A stretch of DNA of 64,000 nt from Doryteuthis pealeii. Its lineage: Eukaryota; Mollusca; Cephalopoda; Myopsida; Loliginidae. A program made the translations under genes and the position numbers. The DNA lies in assembly GCA_023376005.1 (NCBI GenBank), contig CM042151.1:81988018-82052017 (forward strand). The letters run 5' to 3'. The notes beneath the pieces are model-generated. The model ran no database searches, had not been told where the DNA came from, and saw nothing but the letters and a program-made list of their open reading frames with translations. Position 1 is the first letter of the stretch. The number at the start of each line of letters is the position of its first letter. Shown in pieces: positions 1 through 12,163 of the stretch.

Positions 1-700
1 AAATAGATTAAATGGTCTTCCGGTTGGAAATAGATTAAATTTGGCTCGAGGTATTTGGCTTACAAATTGAAATCGTCGCTGCGCAGGAACGGATTCAGAG
101 TTGGTCATACAGCGTGGCAGCTGTTTCAACGTCGATACGCCGGTGACTTCAGTAGTGAGTTGAAATTATTGATAACATAATTTTAGCTTTATTCATACTA
201 ACGGTGTAAAATTATTCCACCAAAATTCGACCGGAAGGGTGAGACGAGACTCTTGCGCACAAACAAACATTCGTCAGATGAAGTTTAGCCTTTAAAGTGT
301 TAACTTCCAATAGATTTCCATGAATCTAACATTTAGTGGCAAACACCGGCCTGAGTTTTTGGAGTTATCTCGGAAGCAAATATTAGTTACAGGTGACGAC
401 ATACATATATATATATGGTTGACCGACAAAAAAGTTATACACATCGTCGTGACCGACAAAAATATGGCGCGAATGCCCACATTGGAGAATAATGTAACAA
501 CTTTCGTTATTTTTTGCAAAATCAAGGTTTTTTTTTTGTTTTTGAACTGATTTGACATTTATCTCCGATCACAAACACCACGGAGTAAATGAGCTCTGAT
601 GATGATTTTTGTAAAATCGAAATATTGATCAATATCAGCTATGATTATATTATAAATTGTTTTCTCTTTAACAGCATTGTGTGATGTTTTCATTCCACCT

Positions 701-704
<4 letters not shown>
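1..704. other. Non-coding AT-rich DNA, nothing recognised
   Basis: Short open frames on both strands here overlap each other and match no family I recognise. The first 40 bases hold two copies of a 13-base phrase (AAATAGATTAAAT). No further structure is visible. Confidence 0.5.

Positions 705-748
<44 letters not shown>
705..748. repeat. (TA)n microsatellite
   Basis: An uninterrupted AT/TA dinucleotide tract, seen directly. It lies about 100 bases before a SINE. Confidence 0.95.
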
Positions 749-752
<4 letters not shown>

Positions 753-831
753 AGAAAAAGTTTTTTCTCTCTGCCAAGGTTTCGGTGTTCAAGTTACTCC
801 TACTTCAGGAAAACTAAAATATTTTAGGTAG

Positions 832-1116
832 TTACATCTTACATTAGAGGGCCGGGTTATCTCAGTCGGTAGAGCGTTCAGCTAGAAATCACAAGGTTCC
901 TAGTTCGATACCGGCCCTCGCCAACTCAGCGTATGAGTAGCACAGGGATCTGTGCGGTAAAGTAAGGAGCTGATGGTAGGTGTGGCGCTCCGCCTCAGAC
1001 GCAATAACAATCTCCTTGGTCTAGCGCTTGTGAAAAGGGGATAGACTCCCTTGTTATTTGGCTGATACCGATTTTAGGCCACCCCGACGACTTTATTTTT
1101 ACTTTACATCTTACAT
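832..1116 (+). mobile_element. tRNA-derived SINE with 13-bp target-site duplication
   Basis: The insert (about 845-1103) opens with a tRNA-like head. An A-box-like TATCTCAGTCGG is followed about 50 bases later by a B-box-like AGTTCGATACC, and the ends GGGCCGG and CCGGCCC can pair as an acceptor-like stem. A tRNA-unrelated body of about 180 bases follows, ending in a T-rich ACTTTATTTTTACT tail. The element is bracketed by perfect 13-base repeats, TTACATCTTACAT, at 832-844 and 1104-1116, which is the signature of LINE-mediated insertion. Pol III transcription from the internal boxes is inferred from the family. It is not a true tRNA gene because the anticodon arm is irregular and the element carries a long 3' body. 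Confidence 0.85.
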
Positions 1117-1723
1117 ATACTTCTTTGCATAGGACATAGTCTGGTTTGGAATTATTTTTAGTATTCTTTCTGTCTTTTAATTAGTTTGTATAAACTTTAC
1201 TTTCTATGTTTAGATATTTTTTATTTGAAGACAATTTTTTTTCTGTGAATTTACATGTCTCATTCATTCAGGCAAAAGTAATTTGTAATCATTTTTATCA
1301 TCTTCTATTTCCAACCTTTTCCTCTCATTTTTTTTTTATTCATTTTGTTTATATCTTATTTGTGTATATTACTGGAGTTAAAGTCTTCTGGTAAATCTAT
1401 TTAGTTGTAGTTGGAAATTAATTATGTTTTTTTTATTATATTTTACTTTTAATAATTGGTGATATATTTTGATTCTTTAAGTTCCAAACATAGGTAGATA
1501 AGTTTGTTACATTTTTTTAGCTTAGGTATATTATTGACTATCTTGTTTAATATAGTGTTTAACAGGAACTGTTTACCAATTAATTTTATAATGATACTTT
1601 GTGATTGTAACATTTTTATTTCATGAGCGCTCGATCACTAATCTCGCACTTATCCAGACATATAATGATAATAATAAATCTGAGCTATGAGGTGCCGTCC
1701 AGGAAACCTACCAAGTGCGATGA

Positions 1724-1797
<74 letters not shown>

Positions 1798-1802
1798 TAG
1801 AC

Positions 1803-1836
<34 letters not shown>

Positions 1837-3235
1837 TGAGTCATTGGAGTCAATACGACCTAGGATGATAGAAGTATCCTAAACTAAAGAATATAACCTA
1901 AGTGGTTTTAAGGTTGTCTGGTGTACTATATTATTTTTATACTCTTGTAATCGAGACTGCTGAAACTCTTAGCAGAGTACTAGTACTTGGATTAATTAGG
2001 TTACCTAAAAGAGAGCAACCCAACACAGAATATTCGGTAGGAAAATAAAGACAAGTCAAACTAAAGAATATTCACTAAGTGGCTTTTAAGGTTGGTACAC
2101 TATATTAACTGTCTACTCCTGTAATTGAAACTCCTGGAACTCGTAGCAGAGTAACAGTACTTTGATTAATTACTATTTTCTTTTTTTATTAATTATTTTG
2201 TATAAATATATAAATGTATAATGTTTGGGATGAACTGGTTATCAATTAATTTGATGAAAGATTCTGACCATTTTACCTTTCATAGCTGAATGATAAGGTT
2301 ACCTAAACCATATTATATCATGTCCTCTTATGGTTTTTCTTTTTTTATCTTTCTCTCCAATTTAATGTACTTTTTGGAATCCTTGGACTTGCAAGATTTT
2401 ATTTCCAAGTTGACTTGTCTATTATTATTACTATTAACTGGTAGGAATCTCTCGCCGCTAGAATTTCCGAAATCCTTCCTTCCAGCCAAACAGTTTCTCC
2501 AATTTTCTTATATTTGATTCATCATGTCTACCTATTCGGATAACGTAAAACATAAAAAGCAAACCTTGCAAATTTTTATTTATTCATTTATTTGATTGAT
2601 GAAATCAAGTTGATATAATTCTGAAAGATTGGTTAGCAGAATAAAATACACATTATTACACTGGTAGCATTTTACATATGAAGAAGACCCTTAATTATTC
2701 AAGGTATTTGTTTTGTTTATTTTTCAATCATATGTTTATTTACTATTTAATCCATATTAAAGTATCTTTAAGATTGATTTTAAGAATAAAATGGACTTAA
2801 GATGGAATACAATTACACATGTTTATGCATTTCTAAAGTGTAGACAATATTACACTGGTAGCATTTTACACATGAAGAAGACCCTTAATTATTCAACGTA
2901 TTTTTCAATCCTATGTTTATTTATTATTTATTTCATGCTAAAATATATTTAAGATTGATTATAAGAATAAAATGGACTTTTAAGTGAATTTTAAGGAAAA
3001 AATTTTTTTTCAAACGACTTTTATTAAAAGAAAATTAAAATCACATAAATCATAGGAAAAAGACTAAATAAAAAGGATACATTTGTGAAAGATAAAAGTC
3101 AAAATCTTGGGCAATAAAAATTACAATAAAATAAAGTAAATCTACGAAAATAATTCGTAGTGCTACATTTTAACAAATACATGAGATAAATGAGTGGGTT
3201 AAACATTTTCCAAGTGTATTTGTTCAAAAGTGAAA
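1117..3235. other. Intergenic DNA with local direct duplications
   Basis: No gene is recognised. Two local duplications are visible. About 1880-2005 and 2058-2180 are diverged direct copies (shared phrases AAACTAAAGAATAT and GTAGCAGAGTA). About 2655-2702 and 2848-2898 share an ACTGGTAGCATTTTACA...GAAGAAGACCCTTAATTATTCAA phrase. The second pair belongs to a family seen again near 36.9 kb and, more distantly, to repeat family A described below. Confidence 0.55.
1727..1838. repeat. Compound (TA)n-(GA)n-(CAGA)n microsatellite
   Basis: A (TA)n tract runs to about 1773, then (GA)n with a GATAGACA interruption, ending in four CAGA units. Both strands are open through it only because of the repeat, giving Ile-Tyr, Arg-Glu and Ser-Leu runs, so those frames are not genes. 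Confidence 0.95.
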
Positions 3236-3237
3236 CT

Positions 3238-3325
3238 AATAGCGTGACTGGAATTGGAATTCGCTTACTACGTTGTTGCAGTCCATCACATTAGCAAGTA
3301 CGCCCCAGGAACTACCCCTAAAATT
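3238..3325 (-). repeat. tRNA-like (A/B-box) relic shared by the zinc-finger loci
   Basis: On the minus strand a tRNA-like stretch can be traced. A GGCGTAGTGGCTAATG-type A-box region is followed by a B-box-like TTCNAATTCC about 50 bases on. The same relic recurs downstream of other zinc-finger copies near 22650-22725 and 52365-52430, so it was probably present before the locus was duplicated. It could be a degenerate SINE head or tRNA pseudogene. I cannot assign an amino acid. Confidence 0.35.
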
Positions 3326-3641
3326 ATAGAAACTATAATGAGAAGGTAAAGTACTTATAATAAGTTTGTAAAAGGTAAAGAATTAAAATAGATTGGTGGT
3401 AAAAAGAAATCTAGAAAATATTTACAAAAATAATGAAAAGGTAAAATACAAATGTTAAGTTTGTGAAAAATGAAAATAAAAACCGATTTTTGGTAAAAAG
3501 AAATTTAGAAAATATTTACAAAAAAAATCAAAATGAAGTGTAAGAAACTTTTGAGAAGCAGCGAAATATGACACAAAAATATATTATCTTCAGATATTAC
3601 TTGTAACAAATAGAAATATATAAGTTTTGATTGTATAACTC

Positions 3642-3647
3642 TTTATT
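3642..3647 (-). terminator. Putative poly(A) signal AATAAA of ZNF copy 1
   Basis: AATAAA on the minus strand about 205 bases beyond the position of the ancestral stop codon (3851). The intact paralogue has the same hexamer at the same distance (39431-39436), and copy 4 keeps one at 52657-52662. Conservation of spacing is the support; cleavage is not shown. Confidence 0.4.
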
Positions 3648-3850
3648 TTCATAAAGTAGTGTTTTCACTGGCTTCTTGGGACTTGTATTTCATTATCTAT
3701 AAGATTTGTATTCTTCGAGTAGTTTTGGTCATTTATTTTATATTGAAATTATGTTTTATCACTTTGTCAATAGTTTAGATTATTCGATCTCTTCCAATTG
3801 AAATACTTCTATAATTTAAGATGAATAGATCTTTATGTTGCCCAAAAACC

Positions 3851-5562
3851 TTATGATTGTTCAATCCATGGAATTACCTCCAATACTTTATCTCTAAATG
3901 GAAAGTTGCAAATCGTTGTCCGTAATTATTTAAGAATCTGACGTTTTGTATTTGTGAGTTTATGTCTGTGTTATCAAGTATTGATCTTTCATCTGGTAAA
4001 ATTTCTCTTTAGTGTATAGTTCTAATAGAATTATGTGTATTAAGTATCGTACAGGACATATCAAATTCTAATGGTAACGGAGTTATTATCGTAACTGGGT
4101 TACTTCACTTCAGGATGGTTTAATATTAAAGAATTTCGTTCCCGGCTGGACATCTTACACTTTGTTATGGATGTTCGATTGATCTGTCTAGAATTGAGAT
4201 TTCTGTGTTAGGCATTGACATGTGCAAGTTTTGTCCATTTTTGCATTAAACGAAAAGGGTTTGTGTTTCCTTTCATTCAACGTTGCAATATTTTTGCCAC
4301 CTTGTGTTTGTATGTTTATATCAAGATGTGAAATGGTTGACTGAATATTCCGTGAAATAATCTTGTGTGAAATGTAGTTTTGTCAATTACATTAAATCGT
4401 ATCGATAAGTTTGGATAATTAGAAACATTTTGATTGGTTATTCAAGATGTATCGTTGTTGATGGTTGGATATTGAAAGATGTTTGCTTTGAATGATTTGC
4501 CTCATCTTCCAAATGGATTTCTCGAGGGTGTGTCATCTGATTATTCATCGGAAATGTATTATAATATATCCAGTATGGATACCGATTCGATTGTGCTCAG
4601 ATTTCTGACTGGAGTATTTGTGCGTTGAGGAATATCTCGATGGTCTGACATCTGATTATACATCGGAAATTTGTTACGGTATGGATATCCAGCCTCACCT
4701 TCAATTGTGCACGGATTAATGGCCGAAGTGTTTGGCTGAAAACATTTTTCTGGTTGGGAATTCTTAGATAGACATTTTATTTCATTGTTATTTGAGGGAG
4801 TACTATTATTCGCGTTTGTATGTGTGCGTTCATGACGTTTTAAATGGCTAGAATATGCAAAAGTTTTGGTGCACGTACCACATTTAAAGGGTCTCTCTGT
4901 GTGAGTGCGTTCATGATGTTTTAAATTGATAGAGTGTGTAAAGGATTTGTTGCACGTGTGACATTTGAAGGGTCTCTCTCCTGAATGAGTGCATTCATGT
5001 TGTTTTAAACTGCTATACTCTGCAAAGGATTTGTTGCACGTATGACATTTAAAGGGTCTCTCTCCTGTGTGAGTGCGTTCATGTTGTTTTAAATTGCTAG
5101 GCTGTGTAAAGGCTTTGGGGCACCTATGACATTTAAAGGGTCTCTCTCCTGTGTGAGTGCGTTCATGATTTTTTAAACTGCAAGAGTGTGTAAAGTATTT
5201 GTTGCACGTATGACATTTAAAGGCCTCTCTCCTGTGTGAGTGCGTTCATGACGTTTTAAATTGTGAGAGGCTGTAAAGGCTTTGGGACATTCATAACATT
5301 TAAAGGGTCTCTCTCCTGTATGAGTGCGTTCATGTTGTTTTAAATTGCTAGGCTGTGTAAAGGCCTTGGGGCATTGTTCACATTTGAAGGGTCTCTCTCC
5401 TGTATGAGTATATTTATGACGTTTTAAATCGCCAGACTGTGCAAAGGCCTTGGGGCATTGATCACATTTGAATGGTTTCTCTCCTCTGTGTATGCACATA
5501 TGAACTCTTAACTTTGATTTGGATCCAAAAGCTTTGTCACATTTACTGCATACCCATGCCAT
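3851..5562 (-). pseudogene. C2H2 zinc-finger gene, copy 1 (frameshifted)
   Basis: Nine tandem C2H2 fingers can be read, with the usual TGE(R/K)P linkers. Four lie in the first open frame from the ATG at 5562. At about 5219-5232 the conserved phrase AAAGGGTCTCTCTCC (plus-strand view) has lost one base, and that frame ends at 5173. In the shifted frame five more fingers follow, to about 4810, and then the family's C-terminal region. The tail frame is open only to a TAA at 4559-4561 and carries further shifts beyond it, although the final Ile-Pro-Trp-Ile-Glu motif is recognisable just before 3851. C2H2 arrays normally bind DNA in the nucleus, and this one probably encodes at most a truncated four-finger protein. 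One deletion could be an assembly error, but the extra stop and shifts in the tail favour a pseudogene. Confidence 0.8.
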
Positions 5563-5741
5563 ATCTCCTATATTTTCTCGTATTTGGACTTTTAAGATTT
5601 CTTTAAATTAAAATCCAAGCACATTCATCGAATTTGAATACTTGTCCCCGGTGTATATTCAATCTTTTAATTGTAATTCTTCAGAATTGTAAATGTCCAA
5701 TAACGTTAAGCTAGTGTAGATTTAAAAATATTTTCGCCTAC

Positions 5742-5910
5742 GTAATAATTCTGTATTTGCCATTATACTAAATTCTGTGCATCCTGCAATCAATCTGTAC
5801 GGATGCCAAATCCAATAACGACAGGGAACGGCAAACAGTTTTCCAAGATGTAATATCCAAGATCATTTACAGTAAATCGACATCTGAGATATATTTCTCC
5901 TGTGATGAAT
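5742..5910 (-). other. Putative 5' exon upstream of ZNF copy 1 (donor mutated)
   Basis: Minus-strand segment of 169 bases directly after an acceptor-like ...TTTGATTGCAG. It ends at a position where the intact paralogue has the donor GTAAGTGAA; here the donor reads GTAGGCGAA. It has the same length as the corresponding segment of the intact copy. No long frame runs through it, so a 5' untranslated exon is the simplest reading. Inferred from paralogue comparison only. Confidence 0.35.
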
Positions 5911-8900
5911 CTGCAATCAAACAAACAATAAAATTAAAAGATAAATAAATACATTATTTTGAATTATTCGGGATGAAAAAGTAGATTAGATTTCCAAAAC
6001 AAAATTGTCATTCTTTCCGAATTTGAAACTCCACAACAATTAGAGGGTATTAGTTTGTTAGAGAATCTGAAGCCTATTTTAGTATGAATTATTTTTATTC
6101 TTTTTAATTCAAAATTCTTAATTTTAAAATCTGCATAAAACTCAACCACCGTATAAATGGAAGACTTTTAGATATGTTAAGTAATTAAGAATCTGTTATT
6201 TCTTTTTATTTTTAAGATTTTGAAAAGCTTAGAATGAAGAAATACTAATGTTCTGGAATAATCATGATAATTCTACACAGTAAAGAATGCGAGTGCCAAG
6301 GAATATATCAAATGATACTATGACCTCCAGTTGAATACGTTTTCTTCAAATTACTAAGATATACACCCGACGAAAGAGACACATCAATTCTTGTAAGATG
6401 ACCATGCAATAAAAGACTTTACATACCCAGCTCCCTTCTAATTCTTCTTTTATAATAATAGAATAATTAATTAATGATCTTAGACGTATATGATTAATTC
6501 ACACATACATGTTTCAAAGAATATATTAATGATATACTGACCACTAATCCTGAATTTATACCTTCTCACCATAACAAATACATATATTATCTAATTTATA
6601 GTTCATTATAATAGACATTATCTCCCCCTATAAAAAACATCACACCAAATGAGAGATATATATAGATAAGCTAAAGTGAATACGTTTTCTTAAAATTGCT
6701 ATTATATACTCCAATTATGATAATTAAAACAAATCTCATTCCAAGTGGGTTTTTTATAATAATAGAACGTGATAGTTTAAACTAAATAAACCTCTTCAAT
6801 TAAAAAAAAGTTGCACACACCTCCCATAAATAATGAAATAGACCACAAATAATCCAACAGGAAAAAGATTTGGCCGAATTCTTGAATGTTAATTAATCAC
6901 ACCCACACATATATATAAAAAAATAAAAAAATAAAACAAAGGTTCGGGTGGCCCTGTTAGTAAAAATACACACACAAGAAAAAAAAATGTTATGAAGGCG
7001 AGCCAGATCTGGAATTATGATAAAAAAAACTGACTAAGCCGCACACACACACACACAGAGTTTGGAAAACATGAGACAGAATCAAATGGACAGTCACTAG
7101 CAACGACTTCAGTTCTGGAGATCTTCTGTGGATGAGATTTTATCTCGAAATATTAAGAATAAATTACAGGTTAACAAACAACACCAGTTACTTTCTTTTT
7201 TCTTTACACTTTCATTGTGATAGCCTTCAAAACCAATCAACAAACCAATATAAACACAATGCTTCAATCAAATTATAAAACCCTTTTGTCTTCTATTAGA
7301 TTTTATTGAAAATTTATTTCTCCTTATTTTCTTTTATCTGCTAAATTACATTTTAATATTTTTTCTGCACTAGAAATTATTACCATATATAATATTTTGT
7401 CACTATCTTTATCAAATGAAAATTACGTTGACTGGGGATTTTTGTAATGGAATTATTCTGTTAAATATTAAAATTGCCATTTTCTTTAGTCCTAATAAAA
7501 TTTGAACCGCAGAGAAATACCAAAAATTAAACTGACTTTGAAAATCTATGAAATGACCCCCCTCCATAAAATAGCGCCTATTTGAATCTCTCGCACGACA
7601 GATAACAATTTATTCGCCCATTTTCATTTTAAAACGAAAATTAATTAAGTTCATTATTTCAGGTCAAATTTTTGTCTTAGTCCAAAAGTAATTAGATAAT
7701 GGGCACCAGAAAAAAAGCAAAATTTTTATTACATATGTAATTTATTTTTAATATATTTTAAAGTATAATTTTCGTAATTTTGCAAAAATATTTTGCAAAC
7801 CTGACCGCTCTTTAGGTATTAAGGGAAAACATTATGTTTGTAAGAAAGAAGACGCTCTAAAAAATTCTTGTGAGTTTGTTTACAAAAAATGACAGAGACA
7901 AAATGCCACATGACCTCTCTTTGTATGGAAGGTTGTAGTTGATGAAAAAGATTTATAAAAAAATAGGGAATTATCTGATTTTAATAAAATTTTCCATGTT
8001 GACTTATAAATCAACGAACCTTTCTTTAAACATACTGGATCGCTTCAATCAAACTGATTCAATAGAAATAAATCGAAATTATTTAAAATAGATATTACCA
8101 TTCCTGATACCACAGCATGCTTTTATGGAACAATTTATATGCCTAATTAATAGATAAAATTATTTGAAATATGAATCGTTTAATTTTATGTTTCAAATGT
8201 CATTTTTTAGATTCTAAAAACAATTTTTTATTTGTTAAACTCCCACTTTTTAGACAGAATAAATATCGATGTATAATTTTCACTGATATTCTAGATTCTA
8301 ATTAGATACAAAAACAATCGAGTAAAAATAAATCTCTAAAAAATTTTACATTGAATTTTCCGATTTTCGGTACTTATTTTCTACCAGAATCGTTCCCTTA
8401 ATTTTTTTCTCCTATTCACTCCTTCGGTCTTTTGATTTAATTTTTTATTTATACTGTAATTCACACTTTTATATAACATCACCGATATTTGCCCCCCCCC
8501 ACCCAATATAAAGGGCGTCAGAGTTAAGTGACCTGAAAAAAATTTGAAAGTTTTGAAATAAAATAAGTGATGCATTGTAAAATTCATTCATTGATTGCTT
8601 GAGCCTGTTTCAGAGCCCTTCGGCCTCAGAAAGATTCATTAAAATCGGAGATTCCCTAACTTTTGGTAAATTTTTTCAATCGGGGGGATATATTTAGTAA
8701 AATATGGATGGGCCGTCATCTTTAACAATACCTACCAAAGACTGATCGATAATATATTGATTTGATATCCCAACAGACATTATTTTCTTTTTTTTTTAAA
8801 TAAATCATTGTGATATTTTGATAATATTTTTTTAAACTTTTTAAAACTTTAATTCGAAAATCTTATTGATATAATGTAGATATATAGACATCAATTTTAT

Positions 8901-10430
8901 ATTAAATATAGATATTCATTCCAGAAATAATGCAATCAAAACTAAATTAAAATGGGGCTTCAAATTCATGTGGCAATGGAACTAGATGAACATAAGACCT
9001 ATTATATATTTCTAAAGAAGTTTTGTCCGACATTTTCAGAAATTGACCTACTACAAGAGACACATGAAAGAGGCATAATGTACGATGATCAATGCAACCA
9101 AGAAGTAGACTCGAGTCAGAGTAAATCAATAAGTGGAAACAATTGAAGCATTCAGATATTATAGTAAACGGATTTTATTGATCATTTCATTCTTTTTTTT
9201 TTTCAAATAAAACCGACAATTTTAAAGGCAGGATTATTATTTCCGATTATTCAGTAAGTAAAAACAGCTTACAAACATACTTACCTTACCAAAGAAATTA
9301 TAACGCATAAAAATTGTTAATATACAAAAGATGATATGAACGTTAATTTCAACAGTCATTTTAGTAAGCGAAATTCCTCCCCACTCAAAAATATTACATA
9401 GACTATTTTAAAAATCTCTAGAAAACAAATTATGATACATTTTCGAAAGTGACCCCTCCTCAAATATATTATATAGATTTTATTTTTGATTTTGAAAACA
9501 AATTATGATACATTCGACGTTTTATATCAACAACTTTACAAAAATATAATTAAATGAATAGTTTCGTTGTTAGTTGCTACGTAGTAAAAAAAAAATATAT
9601 AAATCCATTATAATAATTCTTAAATATATTTATGTATAATATTGAGAAAAAAATTATTTTCATTACCGACAACATTTGGCATGTAAAAATCTTTTAATTT
9701 TAATGTTTGATAGTCACTGCTCATTATATTAATAATATTCTGTTGTTTTATTAAAATAAGTCATCCATGCATAAACCATAGTCAAACTATCAAAACTCCA
9801 TCTCGATTCTACTGACAATTTAATTGTTAAGGATTTCAGAAAGGTTGAATTTGACGAAATTATTCAGGTCAGTTAAGAAAAATATTTCAAAAAATTTAAC
9901 TCGTCTATCTAAAATCGGAAACTTCCATTAAAAGTTTTTCCTAAAAATAAAAATAGAACTTTCAATATATACAGTCATTTATTCTAAAGGAACAGACGGT
10001 AGCATAAAAAATTATGAAATTATCATAACGTATCAAACTGTAATTAACAAGAATTATAAACGTGTAATATTAAAACCGGAGGACACCAAGCGAACTGCAA
10101 TACGAAATTTAATTCAAATTCGTTCCTAAAAATATAAATGGAACTTTCAAGATATCTAGTCATTCATCCCATACGAACAAACGGTACGGTAGGAAAATTT
10201 TTGATTAAATTGCCAAAATCACATCAAAGTGAAACTAACAAGAACATCAGAATTATAACATGTAATATTTAAACCGTCAATCGCTTAACATACTCTTATA
10301 TATTGTAAACCTGGAAATTAAGATTAAAATTAAACTGTGTGTTATTCAACTAACATTCGTATATTCTTAATATAACAAGAAAAATACAACTTAAAATCTA
10401 TACAAAAGATAGATTAAATAAAACTCACCT
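5911..10430. other. Intergenic block of the duplicated unit
   Basis: About 4.5 kb with no recognisable gene. Much of it recurs elsewhere in the window in diverged form. Sequence near 6360-6430 (ACCATGCAATAAAA...TACCCAGCTC) recurs near 26.55, 41.6 and 42.1 kb. A patch at 7090-7265 recurs at 37.78-37.94 kb. Segments near 7960-8040 and 8440-8690 resemble 49.74-51.1 kb. The stretch 8940-9200 (GACCTACTACAAGAGACACAT) recurs near 33.6, 43.8, 46.4, 59.8 and 63.8 kb. A 64-codon frame at 8952-9146 is not kept open in these paralogues, so I do not call it a gene. Confidence 0.55.
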
Positions 10431-11047
10431 TTTTCTTTGCACTTAGCTAATGGTTATTTTTAGAGATTGACTCAATTTGATATAATTCTGAAATATATGT
10501 TAGTTAAATAATAAACAGAATATTACACTGGCTAAATGTAAAGGGGGAGTAAGTTACTTTCCGATATATTATTCAAGTTCCACGTTTATTATTTTTAATA
10601 AATCTTACAAGGAAAAAAAAATTCCCTGCAACAGAGGAAACATATACATATCTGGTAAACAAGGGTACGTGAGTTCGTTCCTTACTTTTAGTTTTTGTAG
10701 CTGTACAATATTGCATGAGGTTAAAAATGAATTTCGAGATGTTTTCCATAAGAAATATTCAAATATTTTATTATAAAGATTTCTACACATCATATCGTTT
10801 AGTGAATTTTAATGTCATAAATGTTGCATTCATTCAATTATTTTTGTGTGTTTATCAAAGACGAATATTTCTCTCGGGAAATGTGTGAAAGACAGAAAAC
10901 ACAAAATGCATATTTGGTTGTTAAAAATATTCGGATTTACATGGCTTTCTTCTTGTCTTTGTCTGTATTCCCCCCCTCCACACACACACTTTCACCCCCA
11001 CACTCTCACTCTTTCTATCTTTCTCACTCCGTATATATATATATATA
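10431..11047 (+). repeat. Repeat family A, left part (split by a Helitron)
   Basis: A dispersed segment marked by TTGATATAATTCTGAAATATATG, a later TGGTAAACAAGGGTACG...GAGTTCGTTCCTTACT phrase, then TTTATCAAAGACGAATATTTCTCTCG and a short (TA)n tract. Related copies, often partial, lie at about 21.86-22.3, 29.3-30.85, 31.97-33.0, 34.8-35.2, 47.3-48.1 and 60.96-61.8 kb. No coding capacity is evident. In this copy the terminal (TA)n is interrupted by the Helitron that follows, and the right part resumes after it. Confidence 0.7.
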
Positions 11048-11686
11048 TCTTATTATAATGGAGATTGTGTGTTTTTCTGTCTGTAACCGAAACTATATTA
11101 CTACTCAAGACACAATTCCCTTAAATATTTACGTCAAATTCTCCATGGTTTCATTCTTTTAAACCTTCAGTTATTAATAAAAATTGTTTTACATTATTAA
11201 TACTGTTGACCATATCTACGTACTAATAACATGCAATTGTATTTATATATACAACAAAATAGCGGTTTACAGTTTGAACGAGAAGGCTAATTTGCATATT
11301 GATATTTAAAATTTTATTTTAATAAATATGTGCTCAGTATAATTGATTTCTAATTGTTTGGTTTTATCTTAAGAAATATAAACAAAAATCTCGTGGATAA
11401 ATATTAAAAGAAATTTATTTACAAGAAGAAATAACTGTAATATTATCCTTTACTTCCTATTTTAACTAAATAGTTAAATTAGGAAAATTTACCAATGAAA
11501 GAGGGGAGTAATGGAAAATGATGGAATAGTTAGTTTCAAAGTTGTTCTATTTTTCGATTATACCCCCTCTGTTGCAGATCTTTTTATCTGCATTCTTAGT
11601 CAGTTTCATTAACCTTTCTAATTTAATATGATATTTATTATATCAAAACTTAAATACTTGCACCCGGAGGGTGCATATATTTGCTA

Positions 11687-11687
<1 letters not shown>
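11048..11687 (+). mobile_element. Non-autonomous Helitron, copy 1
   Basis: The element starts with TC (TCTTATTATAATGGAGATTG) and ends in CTAG, preceded about ten bases earlier by the hairpin GCACCCGGAGGGTGC at 11660-11674. The base before is A and the base after is T, exactly the A^T insertion rule of Helitrons, with no target duplication. It is about 640 bp and encodes no Rep/helicase, so mobilisation would need proteins supplied in trans. Its target is the (TA)n tract of repeat family A. Two related copies lie at 26.8-27.5 and 28.5-29.2 kb. Confidence 0.85.
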
Positions 11688-11734
<47 letters not shown>

Positions 11735-11960
11735 TATTGGCATTTGACACAGCGCTAAAACACTTGGGACAGTACGAATCCAACTAATATCCCCCCATAC
11801 ACACACAATGAATAATATTAGGGCAGACTCGGCTCATTATTCTAGATATGCCGACCAGAATCGCGAAGGAAGAACGTTTAAAATTCTCTTACAATTTGAC
11901 CTTGTGTCACATCCTGCAGAGTGTTATGTAAATACATACAAATAAATCAATGAATCTCTC
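11688..11960 (+). repeat. Repeat family A, right part, with (TA)n
   Basis: The (TA)n tract (11688-11732) is followed by a conserved phrase, GCTATTGGCATTTGACACAG, then ...GCTAAAACACTTGGGA. The same order, (TA)n directly followed by this phrase, occurs at 30658, 47996 and 61591. The microsatellite is therefore an internal part of the repeat. Confidence 0.75.
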
Positions 11961-12062
11961 AAACAATACTGACATTTATTTCTTTGAAATCCTCGTTGGA
12001 CCCTTGCAATGAAATATATTACAATGATTTATAATTATAACAAGTGTTGAAAACGTACAACA

Positions 12063-12110
<48 letters not shown>
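12063..12110. repeat. (ATT)n microsatellite
   Basis: About 16 uninterrupted ATT units, seen directly. They sit in sequence paralogous to 48250-48300, where only a few units are present. Confidence 0.95.
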
Positions 12111-12111
<1 letters not shown>

Positions 12112-12163
12112 GATCTAAAAGATCGCTAAAAAAGAGAAAGACATATACGTTACCTCTACACAG

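Noticed and set aside
849..921. A genuine tRNA gene
   Set aside because: The anticodon arm does not fold properly, and the sequence continues into a SINE body with target duplications at both ends.
8952..9146. 64-aa protein starting Met-Gly-Leu-Gln
   Set aside because: Paralogous segments near 33.6, 43.8 and 59.8 kb carry shifts and stops in this frame, with no sign of coding constraint.
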